Shown here: piece after piece, positions 41,797-45,697 of the stretch | Position numbering within the stretch: the stretch's first letter is position 1 | How the letters are laid out: each line of letters starts with the position of its first letter | Assembly (NCBI RefSeq): GCF_000332645.1 | Contig: NZ_AMXN01000013.1 | Location: 1 to 45,697, forward strand | Origin: Bacillus inaquosorum KCTC 13429 | Lineage (GTDB): Bacteria; Bacillota; Bacilli; Bacillales; Bacillaceae | Reading direction: 5' to 3' | DNA: 45,697 nt | Position numbers and translations under genes: made by a program | Notes under the pieces: generated by a model | What the model was told of the DNA's origin: nothing | The model's input: the letters and a program-made list of their open reading frames with translations, nothing else | Database searches by the model: none

Positions 41797-42321
41797 TTGG
41801 AGTTATTGGGCGTTCCTATACAAACAATTTATCTTTATACGCTTATTATTGCGGGCAGTCTTACGCTGTTATTTCTATTTTTCGGAGATGTATTTGCAGG
41901 GCTGTCAGAAGGCATTCCGCTTCTTAATCCGACATTGGTGCTCGCATTTTTCACATGTTTTTCAGCAGGCGGATATATAGGCGAGCTCACATTGCCCCTG
42001 TCCAGCCTGTTGCTCGCGTTTTTATCGTGCATCCTTTCGATCATTCTGGTGACATTGCTTCACATCTTTGTACTCGTACCATTATCATCCGCTGAAGAAT
42101 CATTGGCTTATAAAGAAGCTGATCTAAAAGGAAGAGTCGGTAAAGTGATTACAGCTGTTCCTGTTGACGGGTTTGGTGAAGTGGTCATTGAAGGGATAGG
42201 CGGCACCATCTCGAAGTCAGCGGTCAGCTTTGAGAATCAGCAGATCAGTTACGGAACAACGGTTTTAGTTGTAGATGTCAACAACGGAGTTCTTTCGGTT
42301 ACTCCGCATGAACCTATATAA
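41797..42321 (+). CDS. yuaF: YuaF, NfeD-like membrane protein
   Basis: A 174-residue protein with membrane segments at about 8-28, 43-60 and 65-92, and a C-terminal OB-fold (about 100-174: GRVGKVITAVPVDGFGEV, GTTVLVVDVNNGVLSV). NfeD proteins pair with flotillins, and YuaF influences membrane fluidity together with FloT. The start is TTG at 41797 after GAAAGGATGAGG; an ATG-like extension from 41746 would begin only a few bases after the SigW start site, so it is rejected. Followed by floT after 18 bp. Confidence 0.9.
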   Translation: MELLGVPIQTIYLYTLIIAGSLTLLFLFFGDVFAGLSEGIPLLNPTLVLAFFTCFSAGGYIGELTLPLSSLLLAFLSCILSIILVTLLHIFVLVPLSSAEESLAYKEADLKGRVGKVITAVPVDGFGEVVIEGIGGTISKSAVSFENQQISYGTTVLVVDVNNGVLSVTPHEPI

Positions 42322-42339
42322 AACAAGGAGGAATGTGAT

Positions 42340-43869
42340 ATGACAATGCCGATTATAATTGTCATCGGAGTTGTATTCTTTTTATTAATTGCACTAATAG
42401 CCGTGTTTATCACAAAGTATCGTACGGCAGGGCCTGATGAAGCGTTAATCGTAACGGGGAGCTATCTCGGCAATAAAAACGTTCATGTCGATGAAGGCGG
42501 CAACCGTATTAAAATCGTCCGCGGCGGAGGAACCTTTGTTCTTCCCGTCTTCCAGCAGGCAGAGCCGCTAAGTCTTTTATCAAGCAAACTGGATGTTTCG
42601 ACACCTGAAGTCTATACAGAACAAGGAGTGCCTGTAATGGCCGATGGAACTGCGATTATTAAAATCGGCGGTTCTATAGGAGAAATCGCTACAGCGGCCG
42701 AACAATTTTTAGGGAAATCAAAAGAAGACCGTGAGCAGGAAGCGCGGGAGGTTTTAGAAGGCCATCTTCGTTCCATTCTCGGCTCAATGACAGTTGAAGA
42801 AATCTATAAAAACAGGGAGAAATTTTCTCAAGAGGTGCAGCGTGTCGCTTCACAGGACCTCGCGAAAATGGGGCTTGTGATCGTCTCCTTTACCATTAAA
42901 GATGTACGTGATAAAAACGGTTATCTTGAATCATTAGGGAAACCGAGAATTGCCCAGGTAAAGCGTGATGCTGATATCGCAACAGCAGAGGCTGATAAAG
43001 AAACCCGGATTAAGCGGGCAGAAGCGGACAAAGATGCAAAAAAATCAGAACTTGAACGGGCGACAGAAATCGCTGAAGCTGAAAAAATCAATCAGCTCAA
43101 AATGGCTGAATACCGCAGAGAACAAGATACGGCAAAAGCGAATGCCGACCAGGCATATGATTTAGAGACTGCCAGGGCGCGCCAGCAAGTCACAGAGCAG
43201 GAAATGCAGGTTAAAATTATCGAACGCCAAAAACAAATAGAACTGGAAGAAAAAGAAATTCTTCGCCGTGAACGCCAATACGACTCAGAGGTAAAGAAAA
43301 AAGCCGATGCAGACCGTTATTCAGTCGAGCAGTCCGCAGCAGCCGAGAAAGCCAAACAGCTCGCGGAAGCCGATGCCAAGAAGTACAGTATAGAAGCAAT
43401 GGCGAAGGCTGAGGCGGAAAAAGTCAGAATTGACGGGCTTGCAAAAGCAGAAGCTGAAAAAGCGAAAGGGGAAACAGAAGCTGAGGTTATCCGCCTAAAA
43501 GGTCTGGCAGAAGCGGAAGCAAAAGAGAAAATTGCGGCTGCCTTCGAGCAGTACGGGCAGGCTGCGATCTTCGACATGATCGTAAAAATGCTTCCGGAAT
43601 ACGCGAAACAAGCAGCGGCACCTCTTTCAAATATTGATAAAATCACCGTTGTTGATACAGGTGGAAGCGGTGAATCAAGCGGCGCCAACAAAGTAACCAG
43701 CTATGCGACAAACTTAATGTCAAGCCTGCAAGAAAGCTTGAAAGCATCGTCGGGAATTGACGTAAAAGAAATGATTGAGAACTTTTCAGGAAAAGGAAAC
43801 GTAAAACAAAGCATTAACGAATTAACAAATGAAATAAAAGAAGCAAAAACGGTCCAAAAACCAGAATAA
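42340..43869 (+). CDS. floT: FloT, flotillin
   Basis: A 509-residue flotillin. An N-terminal membrane segment (about 4-26) anchors it to the inner face. The SPFH/PHB domain covers about 30-200, and a long coiled coil with many Glu-Ala repeats (AEAEKAKGETEAEV and similar) covers about 205-410, which drives oligomerisation. A short, low-complexity C-terminus follows. FloT organises membrane microdomains in B. subtilis. Start supported by AAGGAGGAATG. In operon with yuaF under SigW. Formerly yuaG. Confidence 0.96.
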   Translation: MTMPIIIVIGVVFFLLIALIAVFITKYRTAGPDEALIVTGSYLGNKNVHVDEGGNRIKIVRGGGTFVLPVFQQAEPLSLLSSKLDVSTPEVYTEQGVPVMADGTAIIKIGGSIGEIATAAEQFLGKSKEDREQEAREVLEGHLRSILGSMTVEEIYKNREKFSQEVQRVASQDLAKMGLVIVSFTIKDVRDKNGYLESLGKPRIAQVKRDADIATAEADKETRIKRAEADKDAKKSELERATEIAEAEKINQLKMAEYRREQDTAKANADQAYDLETARARQQVTEQEMQVKIIERQKQIELEEKEILRRERQYDSEVKKKADADRYSVEQSAAAEKAKQLAEADAKKYSIEAMAKAEAEKVRIDGLAKAEAEKAKGETEAEVIRLKGLAEAEAKEKIAAAFEQYGQAAIFDMIVKMLPEYAKQAAAPLSNIDKITVVDTGGSGESSGANKVTSYATNLMSSLQESLKASSGIDVKEMIENFSGKGNVKQSINELTNEIKEAKTVQKPE

Positions 43870-43893
43870 TGACTGCGGAAAGGATAGCGGCAG

Positions 43894-44415
43894 ATGGTAA
43901 TCTTACGAGAAGCAAAGGTAGAAGATATAAAGGACATTGCAAAGGTGCATGTGGACAGCTGGGGGACAACATATCGCGGAATTGTCCCGGCTGATTATTT
44001 AAACAGTCTGAATTATAAGGAATTTGAAGATAAATGGAAAAGCCGCTCGTTAAAGGGTGTATTTGTCGCTCAGGATGAAAAAGGTTCGATATTCGGCTTT
44101 GCTTCATTTGGACCTATCCGCTCTGAACAAAAAGGCTATGACGGCGAGCTATACGCTATTTACCTTTTAGAAGAACATCAGCGGCAAGGGGCAGGGAGAG
44201 CGCTCTTAGCAAAAGGAGCAGAGTTTTTGCTTCATCATGGCTTTTCGAGCATGTTTGTTTGGGTGATGGAGAAGAACCCCTCAATTACATTTTATCAGTC
44301 CTATTCCCCTGAAAGAGAAGCGGAGGACAGCTTTGAAATTGCAGGAGAAAGGCTGAAAGAAATAGGGTTTGGCTGGCCGGATCTTCCTGCTTTGAAAACA
44401 GTCCTTAATAGATAG
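43894..44415 (+). CDS. yuaI: YuaI, GNAT-family acetyltransferase
   Basis: A 173-residue GNAT fold. The acetyl-CoA binding motif A is ELYAIYLLEEHQRQGAGRALL (about 84-104) with the R-Q-G-x-G-R signature. It starts MVILREAKVEDI, the usual first strand and helix. The acceptor is unknown. It lies 24 bp after floT and so probably belongs to the SigW operon. AAGGATAG is a modest ribosome binding site. Convergent with thiT. Confidence 0.9.
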   Translation: MVILREAKVEDIKDIAKVHVDSWGTTYRGIVPADYLNSLNYKEFEDKWKSRSLKGVFVAQDEKGSIFGFASFGPIRSEQKGYDGELYAIYLLEEHQRQGAGRALLAKGAEFLLHHGFSSMFVWVMEKNPSITFYQSYSPEREAEDSFEIAGERLKEIGFGWPDLPALKTVLNR

Positions 44416-44417
44416 CA

Positions 44418-44453
44418 AAAAACAACCCCCAGCGGATTGCGCTGGGGGTTTCT
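44418..44453. terminator. terminator between yuaI and thiT
   Basis: ACCCCCAGCG and CGCTGGGGGT form a perfect 10-bp stem around GATTG, with T-rich sequence to the right and A-rich to the left, so it can serve both genes. Confidence 0.9.
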
Positions 44454-44455
44454 CG

Positions 44456-45034
44456 TTAAGCTCTGTCAGTTTTGAGCAAACGCGGTGCTGTCATAAATAA
44501 TAAACAAAGGACAATTGCACAGATGATGAATGAAGGAACCATATAGGTAGCATTATAAGTTAAAGAATAAATCCATACAGGCGTTCCTTTTGGAGCGAAG
44601 CTGCCGAAAAACACAGCCCCTGAAATGACATGTGCGGCATAGCGCAGGAAACTGCCGATAAAAACTGCGCTGACTACTGAAACAAGCAGTTTCCCTTTTG
44701 TTTTTGATACAGAGGCTTTACGGACAGAAGAAGCGAAAAATCCGCTTAATCCGATAGCTGCAAACGCGATAAGGTAATCTAGCAATAGCTGAACAGGATG
44801 TTGTGCGAATAAGTTTCCGATCGCTATTTGAACAAGGCCTGTCAGCAGACCGGTAGTAAGGCCTGCTTTGACACCCCACCGAAACGAAATCAAAAAGATC
44901 GGAATCATCATGATGGAGACCGAGCCTCCTTGAGGCATACGGAGAAACATTCCTGAGACGATGTCTAAAATAACAGCAGCCGCAGTCATAATTGCAATTT
45001 CAATAAGGCGAACCAGTTGCTTAGATTGATTCAT
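44456..45034 (-). CDS. thiT: ThiT, thiamine transporter substrate-binding subunit (ECF type)
   Basis: A 192-residue S-component with six membrane helices, MPQGGSVSIMMIPI (about 33-46, thiamine-binding loop L1 region) and a conserved Trp/Tyr/Asn patch in SLTYNATYMVPS near residue 160. It captures thiamine and works with the shared ECF energy module encoded elsewhere. The start follows GAAGGGGA, giving MNQSKQ; the longer reading begins inside the leader and is rejected. Controlled by a TPP riboswitch. Formerly yuaJ. Confidence 0.95.
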   Translation of the reverse strand: MNQSKQLVRLIEIAIMTAAAVILDIVSGMFLRMPQGGSVSIMMIPIFLISFRWGVKAGLTTGLLTGLVQIAIGNLFAQHPVQLLLDYLIAFAAIGLSGFFASSVRKASVSKTKGKLLVSVVSAVFIGSFLRYAAHVISGAVFFGSFAPKGTPVWIYSLTYNATYMVPSFIICAIVLCLLFMTAPRLLKTDRA

Positions 45035-45073
45035 AAAATCCCCTTCCATCAATAGACAAACCAAAAGGACAAC

Positions 45074-45120
45074 AAAAAAGCAGCACGCGGAAGGATGAGA
45101 AAAGTTCCACGCACTGCTTT
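45074..45120 (-). terminator. TPP riboswitch terminator before thiT
   Basis: On the minus strand AAAGCAGTGCGTGGAA pairs with TTCCGCGTGCTGCTTT around a 12-base loop and is followed by T-rich sequence. It lies between the aptamer and thiT. Confidence 0.85.
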
Positions 45121-45138
45121 ACAATCTGCAATTCATTT

Positions 45139-45232
45139 GACTTTGCCACATCCCTACGCCAGCGTTAACTAACAGGTTCAAAGGGTCAGAACGTAACCGC
45201 TCACTCTCAGCTTTAATGCTCCCCTTGTGGTC
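45139..45232 (-). promoter_or_regulatory. TPP (THI-box) riboswitch
   Basis: Read on the minus strand: ACCACAAGGGGAGC, then GCTGAGAGTGAGCGG, GACCCTTTGAACCTG and the closing CGTAGGGATGTGG. These are the conserved CUGAGA and ACCUGA-type blocks of the thiamine pyrophosphate aptamer. TPP binding is expected to favour the following terminator. Confidence 0.95.
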
Positions 45233-45253
45233 ATCAGTATTTAGTTCGTTTCT

Positions 45254-45282
45254 ACTATACAAGAAAAAGAAAAAAACAACAA
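45254..45282 (-). promoter_or_regulatory. SigA promoter of thiT
   Basis: Minus strand: TTGTTG (45277-45282), 17 bases and TATAGT (45254-45259), 22 bp before the aptamer. Confidence 0.65.
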
Positions 45283-45394
45283 GATTGCATTACTGAATAG
45301 ATGTTCTTTTAAAATAGTTATATGATAAATACGCGACAGATACCATGACAAAGATTATAGTTTATTTGTTTTATAGATTTTTTTAAAAAAACTA

Positions 45395-45423
45395 TTGCTA
45401 TAAATGAATACAGGTGTTATATT
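45395..45423 (+). promoter_or_regulatory. rrn promoter P1
   Basis: TTGCTA (45395-45400), 17 bases and TATATT (45418-45423), with an A/T-rich UP-like tract just upstream. Typical of the first of two promoters of Bacillus rRNA operons. Confidence 0.8.
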
Positions 45424-45486
45424 ATTAAACGTCGCTGATGAACAGCAGACAAAACAAGAAGCTTCAAAACAATTTGAAAAAAGTTG

Positions 45487-45515
45487 TTGACAAAAAAGAA
45501 GCCAAATGTTATATT
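45487..45515 (+). promoter_or_regulatory. rrn promoter P2
   Basis: TTGACA (45487-45492), 17 bases and TATATT (45510-45515), 92 bp after P1. The P1-P2 spacing is that of B. subtilis rrn operons. Confidence 0.88.
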
Positions 45516-45550
45516 AGTAAAGCTGCTTCATTGAGAAGTGAGTAACAGAA

Positions 45551-45572
45551 TGATCTTTGAAAACTAAACAAG
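45551..45572 (+). promoter_or_regulatory. rrn leader antitermination box (boxA-like)
   Basis: TGATCTTTGAAAACTAAACA follows P2 and resembles the boxA element (TGCTCTTTGA) where Nus factors load on rRNA transcripts. Confidence 0.6.
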
Positions 45573-45637
45573 ACAAAACGTACCTGTTAATTCATTCTAA
45601 ATAAATCGCACAGCAATGTGCGTAGTCAGTCAAACTA

Positions 45638-45697
45638 CTTCATGCACGATGCAGGTGACCCAGGCTGACGACGCAGGATGCGGCGTGCCTAACATGC
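45638..45697 (+). rRNA. 16S rRNA, 5' end only, sequence apparently corrupted
   Basis: The leader up to CAAACTACTT matches the B. subtilis rrn leader. The following ~57 bases should read as the near-invariant 16S start (GAGTTTGATCCTGG, GGACGAACGC). Here only scattered pieces fit, such as CAGGCT and GCGGCGTGCCTAA, then CATGC with two bases missing. A functional 16S cannot vary like this, so I take it as a contig-end error in a repeated region. Confidence 0.55.

Overview
The window is chromosomal DNA of a Bacillus subtilis-group organism. Gene content and order match, as I remember it, the B. subtilis 168 segment from yuzA/yugJ to thiT and the rrnB leader, read in the opposite direction to the 168 numbering. 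Many proteins differ from the 168 versions I remember by scattered substitutions, so this is probably a sister species or subspecies; I cannot name it. There is no prophage, insertion sequence or CRISPR array.

Layout. 1-13.4 kb: housekeeping and membrane genes (yuzA, the tandem Fe-alcohol dehydrogenases yugJ and yugK, pgi, yugM, yugN, the K+ channel operon mstX-yugO, a small membrane protein, yugP, yugS, yugT, yugU, a nitronate-monooxygenase-like gene, a small hypothetical gene and the spore transglutaminase tgl). 13.5-20.2 kb: a chemoreceptor cluster with intact mcpB, mcpA and tlpB and only the 3' tail of tlpA. 20.3-27.4 kb: the L-rhamnose operon rhaEW-rhaR-rhaB-rhaM-rhaA, then convergent yulF. 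27.4-33.9 kb: yubA, uppP, tRNA-Ala(GGC), cdoA, the MFS exporter yubD, lytG and yubF. 33.9-36.3 kb: the KtrAB potassium transporter behind a c-di-AMP riboswitch. 36.3-37.0 kb: the biofilm hydrophobin bslA. 37.0-40.5 kb: choline-to-glycine-betaine genes gbsR / gbsAB. 40.5-45.2 kb: yuaD, yuaE, a SigW-type promoter driving yuaF-floT(-yuaI), and thiT behind a TPP riboswitch. 45.4-45.7 kb: twin rrn promoters and a 16S 5' end that looks corrupted.

How the genes fit together. Osmotic and potassium functions recur (YugO with Mistic, KtrAB under c-di-AMP, betaine synthesis under GbsR). Envelope functions also recur (UppP, LytG, BslA, YuaF-FloT). The rhamnose operon forms a complete route: mutarotase, isomerase, kinase, then an aldolase-lactaldehyde dehydrogenase fusion. 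Its promoter carries phased A-rich direct repeats and a cre-like site.

Most interesting unexplained signals: (1) a leader peptide overlapping a terminator-like hairpin ahead of the drug-exporter gene yubD, which looks like ribosome-mediated attenuation; (2) a perfect hairpin with a T-run placed between the Shine-Dalgarno and the TTG start of yugS, where folding would leave about 8 nt between them; (3) a tRNA-Ala 3'-end copy about 0.9 kb downstream of the tRNA, bracketing cdoA; (4) the tlpA remnant that kept its terminal helix; (5) the garbled 16S start at the window end. No database search or folding program was run; names rest on recognition of sequences and motifs.
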